From the NCBI GenBank assembly GCA_963667855.2, contig CAXXKI010000004.1:124001-188000 (forward strand): a stretch of 64,000 nucleotides of DNA. The letters are read 5' to 3'. Position 1 is the first letter of the stretch. Each line of letters starts with the position of its first letter. The notes under the pieces are model-generated. The model had not been told where the DNA came from and ran no database searches. It worked only from the letters and a program-made list of their open reading frames with translations. Shown one piece after another: positions 26,227 through 35,979 of the stretch. The DNA comes from G963667855 sp963667855 (lineage in GTDB: Bacteria > Planctomycetota > Phycisphaerae > UBA1845). The position numbers and the translations under genes were made by a program.

Positions 26227-27977
26227 ATGGCGCGCAAACGAAAGAAACTCGGTGAGATCCTCATAAACTGGGGAATAGTAGACGAGGCGGCTCTAGCCAA
26301 GGCGCTCGAATACGGTATGCAGAATGGCAAGCGGATTGGCGAAGCGCTTGTCGAGTTGGAGCTCTGCACAGAAGAGGATGTGGTCAAAGCTCTGGCTACC
26401 CAGTTGGGGATGGAATACTTCGACATGGATAAGACGTCTATCTCCAAGGCGTCGTTGAACCTCATTTCGCCCGACATTATCCGCAAACATCTGGTCCTCC
26501 CGGTCGAAATGGAGGGGGATCGTCTGAAGGTGATCATCACCGACCCGCTGGATCTGGATACGATAGATCTATTGAAGTTTACTTTAAGCAAGGATCTCAT
26601 TCCGGTGCTCGCGCCGGCCAGCAAGGTAAAACACTTCATTGATGAAATCCTGAACAAGATGACGGATGATCTCTCCAAAACGATGCAGAGCATCGACCAG
26701 GCAAGTATCAGTATGGACTTGGCCGACGAGTTGGAGAAGGAAGCCAAGGGGCAGGTCGACGCAAAGGACGAGGACGGCGACGCGCCGATCGTTCGTCTGG
26801 TCAACCATATTATTGGTGAAGCGGTACGTAACCGGGCGAGTGATATTCACATTGAGCCCATGGAAGACCGGGTTCGGGTTCGGTACCGTATTGACGGTGT
26901 TTGCGAGATCAGGGATGACATTCCTAAGAATATTCAAAACGCGGTGATGACCCGTTTCAAGATTATCTCCGGAATGGATATTGCGGAAAAGAGGGTACCG
27001 CTTGACGGTCGTATCAAGATGAAGTTCAGCGGAAGCCGAATCGACTTCCGTGTCAGTTCCTGTCCGACTTATCACGGCGAGAGCGTTGTATTGCGTATTC
27101 TGCGACCGGAGTCGGCGAATGTCGGTATCAGTGCGTTGGGTTTTGAGGAAGAAAACTACCAGATGTTCCAACGGATTATTCGCCGTCCCAACGGGATCTT
27201 CCTGGTAACCGGTCCGACGGGATCTGGAAAAACCACAACCCTCTATTCAGCCTTGCAGGAGTTGAACCGTTCTGACAAGAAGATTATTACCGCCGAGGAT
27301 CCGGTGGAATATAACTTTACCGGCATGAACCAGTGCCAGGTTCGTGAGGAAATCGGTCTTAGCTTTACCCGAATCCTTCGCGCCATGTTGCGTCAGGCTC
27401 CCAATATTATCCTCGTGGGTGAGATTCGAGACCGGGAGGTGGGGGATGTGGCTATCCAGGCTGCACTGACGGGCCACCTCGTGTTCAGTACGCTGCACAC
27501 TAACGACGCGCCGTCTGCTATTACGCGTCTGATCGATATGGGGATCAAGCCGTTCCTGGTTGCGAGCTCCATTCAGGCGATTATGGCCCAGCGCCTTATT
27601 CGTGTGATTTGCAAGGAGTGCAAGGCGGAAGACCCCTCTCCGGACAAGTTCAAGTTGAAGCTTCTTGGGTTTACCGAAGAGGAGCTGACTGGTGCGACTT
27701 TTTACAAGGGGATGGGTTGCAGCCGGTGTAACGGTACCGGTTATCACGGCCGAAAAGGTCTTTTTGAAATGCTGGAGATGAACACCGAGCTGCGGGAGCT
27801 GGCCTTTAACCGCGCTCCGGCCAACCAGTTGCGTCAGGCGGCTCTTAATAGTGGTATGAAGAGCCTTCGCGATGACGGTAAGTTGAAGATACTCGGTGGA
27901 GTAACCACGCCGCGAAGAGGTTCTCCGTGTGGCCGACGGCCGAAGGTGTTGTGACGGATATGGATGAAGAGGAATAG
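26227..27977 (+). CDS. GspE/PilB-type assembly ATPase, first copy (3' end frameshifted)
   Basis: The cytoplasmic hexameric ATPase drives pseudopilus assembly. The order is an N-terminal T2SSE_N domain (LGEILINWGIVDEAALAKAL), the central RASDIHIEPMED region, Walker A GPTGSGKTTTLYS at about residue 329, Asp and His boxes (EDPVEY, GEIRDRE, TGHLVFSTLHTNDAP) and a zinc-binding CKEC...CSRCNGTGYHGR. The uninterrupted frame ends at 27954 with an odd tail (PRRGSPCGRRPKVL). Removing one extra base near 27909-27914 and another near 27934-27941 restores EEVLRVA, AEGVVTDMDEEE and a stop at 27975-27977, so 27977 is given as the true end. It is the first gene of the pseudopilus operon. Confidence 0.88.
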
Positions 27978-28002
27978 GAGTGTTGGCGTTTTTCCTCGTG
28001 TG

Positions 28003-28019
28003 ATCCCGTTGTGCGGGAT
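28003..28019 (+). repeat. Small hairpin between the two ATPase genes
   Basis: ATCCCG-TTGTG-CGGGAT forms a 6-bp perfect stem and is followed by tgagttttctcc. It could be a weak attenuator within the operon; the T run is imperfect. Confidence 0.3.
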
Positions 28020-28160
28020 TGAGTTTTCTCCCAGGAGAAAGGTTTGCAGACCGTGGAGCAGTTGAGAACCTCGTTTGCTGCTATTTTGTAAAACCAACCG
28101 GTGGACGGTTGCCTGGACAAGTCGGGCGACGCGAAGGTTTACCGATGGAGTATTAAATCG

Positions 28161-29921
28161 ATGTCAGATCGGAAAATGCCGTCAATCGAGCAACTGCGGG
28201 GACGCCAGCTCGGCAGAATCCTGATAAAAAATGGGAAAGATTCGTCGCGCGGGAGGTGCATGAAGCACTGGAAGTGCAGAAGCAGCGACGAGGTCCCCTG
28301 GGTACGATTCTCGTCGAGTTGGGACATATCACCGAAGAAGACCTGAACATCGCCCTTGCCGCCCAGGTCGGCATGGAAATGGTGGATATCGGTGGTATGG
28401 ATATCCCCAAGGAGATCATCGCCCAGGTTCCGCAGCAGATGGCAACGACCTATCAGGTGGTTCCTTTCGATTACAATCCGGAAAAGAATATTCTGTCGAT
28501 AGCTATGGCCAGCCCGGACAACTTCCGCGCGGTTTGACGATATGCAGACGCTTTTGGGTTTGAAAATCAAGGCGTCGATAGCCAATGAAAACGAACTGAA
28601 GGATTGTATCACTCGGTATTACCCCGAAGATGGCGGGGAATCGATGGCCGGGCTGATCGACGAAATCTCCGGCGACGCAGATCTTTCGAAATTCGAGGGT
28701 CGTGGTGAAAGCATCGAACCTTGAAGAATTGAAGGAGATGGCCGACTCCAACCCGGTCAAGAAACTGCTCAACCTCGTTCTGCTCCAGGCGATTCGGGAC
28801 AAGGCGTCCGATATTCACTTCGAACCGTTGTGAAGACGAGTTCAAGATGCGCTATCGAATCGATGGCGTTCTCTATGAAATGGTTCCTCCGCCGCGACCA
28901 TATTGCGGCAGCGCTGGCCTTCTCGTGTAAAGGTTATGGCTAGCCTGGATATCGCTGAAAGGCGGCTTCCTCAAGACGGTCGTATCGAGTTTGCAGATGC
29001 ACGGAAACCCGATCGACCTGCCGTGTCGCTATCTTGCCTACGATGTTTGGCGAGAGCGTTGTGCTTCGTGTTCTGGACCGGTCAAACGTATCTCTGGATC
29101 TGGACAGAATCGGAATGCGGGACGACGATCTGCAGATCTTCCGTCAGTTGATCAAGAAGCCAAACCGGTATTGTTGTTAATACCGGTCCCACCGGATCGG
29201 GTAAGACGACTACGCTGTATGCTGCTTTGGCGGAACTAAATGATGCGGAAACCAAGATTCTGACGGCTGAAGACCCGGTTGAGTACGATATCGACGGTTT
29301 GTGTCAGTGTCAGATCCGTTCTGATGTGGGTATGACCTTTGCCCGGGCTCTGCGAAGCTTCCTGCGCCAGGACCCCGACGTAATCCTTGTCGGTGAGGTT
29401 CGAGACCTCGAAACCGCCCAGATCAGTGTTCAGGCGGCGTTGACGGGACACTTGGTATTCACGACCCTTCACACGAACGATGCTCCGTCCTCGATTGCTC
29501 GTTTGCTGGACCCTGGGACTGGAAACGTTCCTGGTTACAGCGACACTTGAAGCAGTCGTTGCTCAGAGGTTGGTAAGGCGGATTTGCACTAGCTGCAAGA
29601 CTGAATTTACTCTCCTCTGAAGAGATGTTGCTGGAGTTGGGCCTGACGCCCGAGGATGTCGGAGATCGTGTGCTGTATTACGGTCGCGGCTGCGACTACT
29701 GCAACGGCACCGGTTACCGTGGGCGTTTGGGGCTCTATGAAATCATGGTTATGGACGATCACCTGCGCGAGTTGATCATGCGTCATGCCTCTTCGTCGCT
29801 CTTGAGGCAAGAGGCGACCAAACGAGGGATGCGCACGTTGCGTGAGTCGGGCTTGCTGGCGATTTATGACGGTCTGACAACGATCGAAGAAGTGGTGAAA
29901 GAGACCGTTTTCGAGGAATAG
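28161..29921 (+). pseudogene. GspE/PilB-type ATPase, second copy, with 12 single-base frameshifts
   Basis: Pieces in all three frames join into a complete ATPase of about 580 residues. They start MSDRKMPSIEQLRGRQLG at 28161, continue HEALEVQKQRRGPLGTIL, SPDNFRAVDDMQTLLG, KASDIHFEP, KVMASLDIAERRLPQDGR, Walker A TGPTGSGKTTT (about 29183-29212) and TGHLVFTTLHTNDAP, then the zinc motif CTSC...CDYCNGTGYRGR, and stop at 29921. Every break is cured by removing one base, near 28228, 28248, 28534, 28719, 28830, 28898, 28920, 28991, 29021, 29165, 29512 and 29615. Twelve +1 shifts, a multiple of three, and no lost catalytic motif are unusual for decay; a local sequence-quality problem is likely, in which case the gene is intact. 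Confidence 0.85.
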
Positions 29922-29947
29922 ACCGGTGAAAAGTGTCGATCGACGTT

Positions 29948-29961
29948 AACCGACGTCGGTT
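29948..29961. repeat. Perfect 14-bp palindrome before gspF
   Basis: AACCGACGTCGGTT is fully self-complementary and lies 37 bases before the gspF start. It could be an operator; without a second copy or a known binding protein this is only a possibility. Confidence 0.3.
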
Positions 29962-29997
29962 GGCGGTTTGTACCTTCTCCTGAGTGGAAAAACTGAT

Positions 29998-31246
29998 ATG
30001 GCAACCTACCAATATGAAGCGATGAACCAGACCGGTCAGGAGGTCAAAGACCAGATCGAAGCTTCAAGTGCAGAAGACGCGCTGGAGAAGATTCGTAATC
30101 TTGGCTATTTTCCGACCCGTATTCGCGAGAAGGGCGGCAAGAAAAAAGGTGGCGCAGCGGCCAAGAGGAAGGGCGGCGGCATCACTTTTGGTGGTGCGAG
30201 TGTAAAACTTATTACCTCCTTTACGCGTCAGCTTTCAACCCTTCAGGACGCCGGTCTTCCGATTCTGCGAAGCCTTAACATCCTGGCCGAACAGGCTAAA
30301 CCGGGAGCGTTAAAAAAACGCCCTGTTTTCCGTTTCGGAGGATGTTGAAGGCGGTTCCACCCTCTCAGAAGCGCTGGCTAAGCATCCCAAGTGTTTCAAC
30401 CGTTTGTATGTGAACATGGTGGCGGCCGGTGAAACAGGTGGTGTTCTGGACGTCATTCTGTTGCGTCTGGCTGAGTTTATGGAGAAAGCCCAGAAACTCA
30501 AAGCCAAGATCAAGGGTGCGATGATTTACCCCTCGGTGGTTATCACCTTTGCGGTGGGTATCGTAACCATGATTATGATCGTGGTTGTGCCCAAGTTTGA
30601 AGAGATTTTCCGGGATTTCGATACCGCTCTACCAAAGGTTACGGTAGCACTGATAGAGGTGAGTAACTGGTTTGTGCACGGGACTCCGCCTGGATGGGCT
30701 GTGGTGTTGATAGGCCCATTTGCTGTTTTCGCCTTCATGAAGTTGATGAAGCAGTCAAAAGGCGGGCGTTTTGCGATAGATAGTGTCGTCAGGAAGGCCC
30801 CAATTGCCGGTGATATCTCGATCAAGTCGTCGGTTGCCAGATTTACCCGAACGCTGGGTACGCTGATCAGTGCCGGTGTACCGATTCTTGAAGCGATTAA
30901 CATTACCAAGGACACTTCCGGTAGCGAGGTTCTTTCCCGTGCGTTGACCAAGGTTCACGATTCTATTCGCGAGGGTGACACCTTTGCCGAGCCGTTGCGT
31001 ACGACGAAGGTCGTGGACGGTCTGGTGGTCAACATGATTTCGGTTGGTGAGGAAACGGGTGAGTTGGACAAGATGTTAATCAAGATTGCGGACAACTACG
31101 ACGACGAGGTGGAAACCCTGGTTGGTGCATTGATCTCGCTGTTGGAGCCGATCATGGTGGCCGTCCTGGGTGCCATCGTTGGTTTTATCGTTATCGCCTT
31201 GTTCCTTCCGCTGGTATCGCTGATTCAGTCGATGTCGGGCGGTTAA
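29998..31246 (+). CDS. GspF/PilC-type inner-membrane assembly protein (one frameshift)
   Basis: This polytopic protein is the inner-membrane platform on which the pseudopilus is assembled. Starting at the ATG at 29998 (MATYQYEAMNQTGQEVKDQI), it has a charged linker and the first T2SSF domain (SFTRQLSTLQDAGLPILRSL). A 7-A run at 30312-30318 carries one extra base; without it the frame joins ALKNALFSVSEDVEGGSTL to the second part, with membrane helices (VVITFAVGIVTMIMIVVVP, about residues 185-205) and the second T2SSF domain (SVARFTRTLGTLISAGVPIL), and a final helix before SLIQSMSGG. The rebuilt product is about 415 residues, a typical length. Confidence 0.88.
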
Positions 31247-31329
31247 GAGAAGATGGTTATTGATGGAGTTCACGAACCTGGTTTTTGGAATTGCATCAGG
31301 TTTGATAAAAAGTGAAAAGAGCGAAGCGA

Positions 31330-31364
31330 GCCCGCGGCATTGGTATGAAACCAGTGTTGCGGGC
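31330..31364 (+). promoter_or_regulatory. Long stem-loop in the leader of the first pseudopilin gene
   Basis: GCCCGCGGCATTGGT and ACCAGTGTTGCGGGC pair over 15 positions (three G-U wobbles) around an ATGAA loop, in the 197-base gap between gspF and the first pseudopilin gene. No T tract follows, so an mRNA-stabilising or processing element is more likely than a terminator. Confidence 0.45.
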
Positions 31365-31443
31365 GTAGCTGATCAAAGGGAATGTTGGTTTTAAGGTGGT
31401 AATTCCGCCCAGGCATACTGACGAATACAACAGGATTCGATCT

Positions 31444-32475
31444 ATGAACAAGCATACGAATAAGGCGTTTTCCCTGGTGGAGCTGCTGGTGGTTATCTCG
31501 ATCATCGGTCTGCTGATCGCGATAGCGTTGCCGTCGTTTAACGGGGCGAAGGAAGCGGCCAAGAAGACTGCGACACAAGGGCTTATATCGGCAATCAGCA
31601 CCGGCCTGGAGGCTTACCGTGCGGAGTCTTCGCTTGGTGGTGGGCTGCCGCCTTCAGTCAGCGATGCAACGGGCGCCAGCGGCGGGGCTCCCAAGGGTTC
31701 GATTGTGAGTCCTATGCATACAGTGAATACCCCTCCCAAAGTTCGAATTACCGGGGCGTCTCTGCTGGTTTACGCATTGGTCGGACCGGACAGCGAAGGA
31801 ACCGTCGGCTTTAAACCCGATTCGGGTAAAACCACCTGGGCTGATTCGTTGGGCGGCTGGGAGTCCGGCTTGCTGTATGATATGAAGGAGGAAACACGGC
31901 CAGTACCCGCTCCGCGGTATGGCCCATTCGGTGGTGCCGGATTGGCTGAAAGTGCTATAAAATTAGACGACATCCGCGCAGATAAGGATGAAGATCATCT
32001 GACTCCAGCCGAACTGGAGCAGCGGGTTTTCGTGGATAACTTCGGAATGCCGATTCTGTATTACAAGGCGCGCAGGTCTGCTCACAATATGGTCTACGAT
32101 CCTACTAATGACGATGGCGTTGGTATTTACGATCAGCGGCATAACTCCCTGATTACCGGTGGAGAGTACGGGCCGGAGCAGACCAGCAACGCGGGATTAC
32201 TTGGTATTCGTAAAAGCAAGAGCACAAACGATACGCATAAATTGGCTGTTACCCTGTATGACGGGAAAGAAAATTACGGTCGCAAATTCGACAGCAGTGG
32301 AAATGAATTAGATAGGACTTTTGATAACTTCATCATCGACGAAAAAGCCTCGAAATACGACGACAATGGCAAGGTGTTACGTGCTCGCCCGGTGCGTGCC
32401 CAGGAGTATCTGCTGATTTCCGCCGGGGCTGACAAGATTTACGGGACCAAGGACGACGTTACGAACTGGAACTAG
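31444..32475 (+). CDS. Type II secretion pseudopilin, GspG-like (large)
   Basis: The ATG at 31444 gives a short basic leader (MNKHTNK) and the prepilin motif AFSLVELLVVISIIGLLIA, cleaved before Phe with Glu at +5; the frame from 31396 would put an unlikely 16-residue extension in front. The mature protein is about 335 residues, twice the usual GspG, and has a globular part with Gly/Pro loops and a C-terminal LLISAGADKIYGTKDD segment typical of GspG-type calcium-binding ends. It is the first of five pseudopilin-like genes and, by position, the likely major subunit. Processing needs a prepilin peptidase, which is not in the window. Confidence 0.85.
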   Translation: MNKHTNKAFSLVELLVVISIIGLLIAIALPSFNGAKEAAKKTATQGLISAISTGLEAYRAESSLGGGLPPSVSDATGASGGAPKGSIVSPMHTVNTPPKVRITGASLLVYALVGPDSEGTVGFKPDSGKTTWADSLGGWESGLLYDMKEETRPVPAPRYGPFGGAGLAESAIKLDDIRADKDEDHLTPAELEQRVFVDNFGMPILYYKARRSAHNMVYDPTNDDGVGIYDQRHNSLITGGEYGPEQTSNAGLLGIRKSKSTNDTHKLAVTLYDGKENYGRKFDSSGNELDRTFDNFIIDEKASKYDDNGKVLRARPVRAQEYLLISAGADKIYGTKDDVTNWN

Positions 32476-32535
32476 TAGAGGTGGTGCCAATGTACGCCTT
32501 CCGCAATCATCATTCATGCAGTAGGGGTTAAACCA

Positions 32536-33435
32536 TTGCCCACGGGGTTTTCCCTGGTGGAAATCCTGGTGGTGATTTCGATTCTCGCTCTTTTGTTCGG
32601 AATTGCGTTTCGAGGCGGTTCGAGTGTCATGACCAGCGGCAAGATCAAGGATACGGAGGCATTGCTGGCCACTCTGGATCAGGCGATAGTCGCCTACCAG
32701 GAGGACGTGAGTTACGCACGGGTCCAGAACGCGGGTAAGGTTTTCGGCACTTTTCCTCCGGATAATCTTTACGTGTTTGATAATTCCACGGAGCCCGGTG
32801 GTGCGACCATATGCGGACTACAGGTGGTGATGGCTCGGAAGGGAGCCACCATCCCCGAAGATTTAACAGATGAACGTGGGCCAGACGGGCATCTTTCGGG
32901 GGCAGGTCCCGACGATCTTCGCCATGGCGATATGAGGGCTTTGGTTCTGGCCATGCGGCTTCGGTCACCGAAAGCGTCAGCTATTCTGGACCGCATTGAT
33001 TCCAGATTCCTGGTATCCGGTCGGGACGAAACCGATCTTGTGCCAGGAACTGGCTGCATATTCAATCCAACTGGAGACCCAAAGGAAACGGATACGATTT
33101 CGCTTGATTATTATGTCGACTCCTGGGGAGTTCCCATAGAGTATTATGCGACAAGGGTGTTCACTGCATGTAAAACCCGGGACAAGGCTTCGGCCGCTTT
33201 TGTTGCGGCCAATAACGGGCAGTACCTGCTCGTTTCTTACGGTCCCGACGGTGAGGAGCAGCTGAGTCGGGAGTCTTTGGCCAGTGGCGATTCGACGCTG
33301 GTGGGCGACTATTTCGATACTATCGGAGAAGCGGGCCCTGACGGTTATGATGAATTGATCAATAATGTTCTTAATCAGGACAATATATACTCCTCGGACA
33401 CTTTCAAAAAGCGAATGATGAGTAGAGATGAGTAG
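32536..33435 (+). CDS. Pseudopilin-like protein 2
   Basis: The frame starts at a TTG (32536) with a nearby AGGGG, giving LPTGFSLVEILVVISILAL, a canonical G/F cleavage site with Glu at +5. An ATG at 32490 with a better ribosome site (AGAGGTGG) lies upstream in another frame and would encode MYAFRNHHSCSRG before a stop. One surplus base between 32517 and 32530 would join it to the pseudopilin, so the true start may be 32490. The mature part of about 295 residues ends with YLLVSYGPDGEEQ, like the calcium-loop end of GspG proteins. The next gene overlaps its end by 8 bases. Confidence 0.8.
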   Translation: MPTGFSLVEILVVISILALLFGIAFRGGSSVMTSGKIKDTEALLATLDQAIVAYQEDVSYARVQNAGKVFGTFPPDNLYVFDNSTEPGGATICGLQVVMARKGATIPEDLTDERGPDGHLSGAGPDDLRHGDMRALVLAMRLRSPKASAILDRIDSRFLVSGRDETDLVPGTGCIFNPTGDPKETDTISLDYYVDSWGVPIEYYATRVFTACKTRDKASAAFVAANNGQYLLVSYGPDGEEQLSRESLASGDSTLVGDYFDTIGEAGPDGYDELINNVLNQDNIYSSDTFKKRMMSRDE

Positions 33436-34441
33436 GCACCCAGTGAGGTCTGAAACCATGAAAGACGCCGGGACTTCACAATTGAATAATCCTATTCGAG
33501 TAAAACCGCATGCATTTACGCTGGTGGAAATGATAACGGTTATTGCCATTATCGGAATTCTTATGGCTGCGGTTGTTCCCGGAGCGTCAAGCATGTGGGC
33601 GGAACGTAACCAGGCCGCTTCCACCAATTTAGTCAAAGGGTTGCTGCAGAGCGCCCAGACACAGGCTATCCGGAGCGGGGAGCGGGGGTTGTTGTTCTTC
33701 ATCGACCGTGACGGCGTTCAGCGGGTGGTGTTTATAGAGGCCGATCCCCCCGACATGAGCGATGGAAGTATCGATTCTAACGATTGTGGTACGGGCGCAG
33801 TGATTACGGAAAAAACGGCAGTTAACCGTTTTCGAGTTATGGAAGGGAAAATCTATAGCCTGCCCACACCGTATAGAGTAACGCCGTTGTGGTCTCTGGA
33901 ATCCGATAATGCTGATAGTTTTACCCGGCCGAAATCGTGGCCTGATCAACTTGGTGAACGCCAGTTCGATAATCCGAGTATCGTAACCAGTGATGATACA
34001 CCGCGATACCACCGTAACTTTTTTACCATCATATTCGACACGCAGGGGCAGTTGGTTGTGGGTCGAGACGTATTGATCCACGATCACGACAGTAATGACG
34101 ACGGTCGAGGTGATGGTACGGCTTTGCTGGTAAACGATGTCAGCAAGTGGTTGATGATTGAAAAAGCCCAGAAAGTAACGAACGAGAGCGTCGGCGGTTC
34201 GAAGGACAAGCTCTACGACATGGTGGTTCTCGGTTCCTATGACGACCCTGGTAGCGAAGCCGCGAATTTTATCAGCGTTGCGGGGCTGGTGGCATACGAC
34301 GATTCTGAAGTAAGCGGTTGGTCAGAAGGTGGGCAGGTAAGAGCCCACCTGCGCACGGAAGGGCTGCCTTTTTACATCAGCAGGTATACCGGAGACGTTA
34401 TTCAAGGTTCAATAGAAAGAAGCCAGGCAGATGACCGGTAA
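33428..34441 (+). CDS. Pseudopilin-like protein 3 (GspH-like)
   Basis: The product has a leader of about 28 residues and the motif HAFTLVEMITVIAIIGILMA, with Ala rather than Gly before the cleavage site and Glu at +5. The following AERNQAASTNLVKGLLQSA and RSGERGLLFFI segments match the early helix-to-strand layout of GspH minor pseudopilins, but at 337 residues it is much longer. The start overlaps the previous gene (ATG at 33428) and the next gene overlaps its end by 11 bases, typical of tight operon coupling. A second start at 33458 would shorten the leader. Confidence 0.8.
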   Translation: MSRHPVRSETMKDAGTSQLNNPIRVKPHAFTLVEMITVIAIIGILMAAVVPGASSMWAERNQAASTNLVKGLLQSAQTQAIRSGERGLLFFIDRDGVQRVVFIEADPPDMSDGSIDSNDCGTGAVITEKTAVNRFRVMEGKIYSLPTPYRVTPLWSLESDNADSFTRPKSWPDQLGERQFDNPSIVTSDDTPRYHRNFFTIIFDTQGQLVVGRDVLIHDHDSNDDGRGDGTALLVNDVSKWLMIEKAQKVTNESVGGSKDKLYDMVVLGSYDDPGSEAANFISVAGLVAYDDSEVSGWSEGGQVRAHLRTEGLPFYISRYTGDVIQGSIERSQADDR

Positions 34442-35972
34442 GCACAGGCAAACGATATGCAGCGAAAACGGATTAAGCAGATGTGCTGTATCCGTTACTG
34501 GCCGTGGTTGCCTGGCGAGTAACCAGTACTCTTTCAGGCTCGTGGGTACCCGGCTTCGATCGCGGCGGCAAGCTTTCTCCATGGCCGAACTGATGATCGC
34601 GGTTGTGATTCTCGGTATCGGATTGCTGGTTACCTCAAGCATGTTTCCCATCGCCTGGTACAAGGCCCGGGATGTGGTTGAAGCAACCAAGGTTACAAAC
34701 AGCAGTGACGCAGCGGAAGTCAGCTTGAAATTCCTCAGCGGGGTCAGTTCGGTTGGTAATGTAGCCAAATCCTCCTTTTTCCCCGGCGACTGGGTTACCT
34801 TTGCTTCTGTAGGCGATTTCTCCACTTCCTCACTCTCAGACACTAGGGTTCATCATTTGAACCTGGGGAATTACCTGGCGGACGAGTATAAGGATACGGA
34901 GAAATTCTGGATCAATAATAGCTGGGAATCAGATTATCCGGTTGCGGATAATACCTGGTCGTTAGACGGCTGGCTGGATGAGGAATTACCCACAGTCGTA
35001 GCTGACCCGGATATCAGTCGAAAACTCATAATGAAACTGTTTTATCCTGTGGTCAGCGCTAATTCTCGAATGATTCCCCCAATTGAGGCCAGGCCCCAGC
35101 CGTCTGATCCTGACGATTCGGATTATGATGCGGTGGCTTCTTCGTTATGGGAAGATTCGTTCGAGGCGAGCCGCTTCTGCTGGTCCGTATTTTACAGATT
35201 TAACAGCCTGGTGGGTTCTAATGTTGATCCCAATGCTTCTGCAGAAGTGCGGAAAGCCCAGGTGAGTGAAGCCTTAAGTAAGCCTCGTACGCTTACGGTA
35301 TATCACGTTTTACTGAAGAGGCCGGCGAATGCCCGTTTTGCAAGACAGCTTGGTTTCAGCGGCGGTAACACGAATTGGGAAGACAAAGAGAAGTTGGCCA
35401 CTCCCCTGGCTCGGGGGAAAGAGTACGATGTCTGCCTGCCTGTCCCCTGGAGGATAGAGGCTGAGCTTCTGCATGTGCCGGAAATGAACGATCCTTTTGT
35501 CGGTATGCCTTCGGAAATAACCACAAAGGACGAGGTTCTGTACGACATTCTGCAGCCCGATACCACTTTGATCGACGAACGAACGGGGCAGGTTTTCCAG
35601 ATAAAGCAGCGCAGGGAAAAAGAGTACCCCGAAATTATCCTCACCCTGGACAAGGAATACGGCTGGCGCGATATTTATGATGCCGCCTCCGATCCGTTTC
35701 CCGCTAATCGGACCGATTTGAGGGATGATAGCTGGAATGTGATGCGGGACTGGGAAAACTTAGGCTGCAGCGAGCTGCCTTTCAGCGATCCAGAATTCGA
35801 TGATAAGTGCGGGGACAATTCCGGCAGAATGACCGACGAACCGGAGCGGCGGATTTACTGGGTTTTCCCGCCGCCGGTTGATGGCCAGACGAGTGACGAT
35901 GGAATTCCGTATTTTGACGGCAAGTCTCCGTTGGTTACGGTCAATATCAGGCAGATGACTATCAAACCGTGA
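34431..35972 (+). CDS. Pseudopilin-like protein 4 (GspI/PilV-like)
   Basis: A 513-residue protein with a long leader of about 48 residues ending RRQ and the motif AFSMAELMIAVVILGIGLLV, again with Ala before the cleavage site and Glu at +5. The stretch VTSSMFPIAWYKARDVVE continues the helix as in GspI/PilV-type minor pseudopilins. The rest is a large acidic globular domain with no recognised motif (for example RPANARFARQLGF). A long leader is unusual, and an internal start nearer the motif is possible. It overlaps the preceding gene by 11 bases and is 7 bases before the next. Confidence 0.78.
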   Translation: MTGKHRQTICSENGLSRCAVSVTGRGCLASNQYSFRLVGTRLRSRRQAFSMAELMIAVVILGIGLLVTSSMFPIAWYKARDVVEATKVTNSSDAAEVSLKFLSGVSSVGNVAKSSFFPGDWVTFASVGDFSTSSLSDTRVHHLNLGNYLADEYKDTEKFWINNSWESDYPVADNTWSLDGWLDEELPTVVADPDISRKLIMKLFYPVVSANSRMIPPIEARPQPSDPDDSDYDAVASSLWEDSFEASRFCWSVFYRFNSLVGSNVDPNASAEVRKAQVSEALSKPRTLTVYHVLLKRPANARFARQLGFSGGNTNWEDKEKLATPLARGKEYDVCLPVPWRIEAELLHVPEMNDPFVGMPSEITTKDEVLYDILQPDTTLIDERTGQVFQIKQRREKEYPEIILTLDKEYGWRDIYDAASDPFPANRTDLRDDSWNVMRDWENLGCSELPFSDPEFDDKCGDNSGRMTDEPERRIYWVFPPPVDGQTSDDGIPYFDGKSPLVTVNIRQMTIKP

Positions 35973-35979
35973 GTTAACC

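Noticed and set aside
28161..29921. Programmed ribosomal frameshifting in the second ATPase
   Set aside because: Twelve +1 sites with no shared slippery motif are far beyond any known programmed case.
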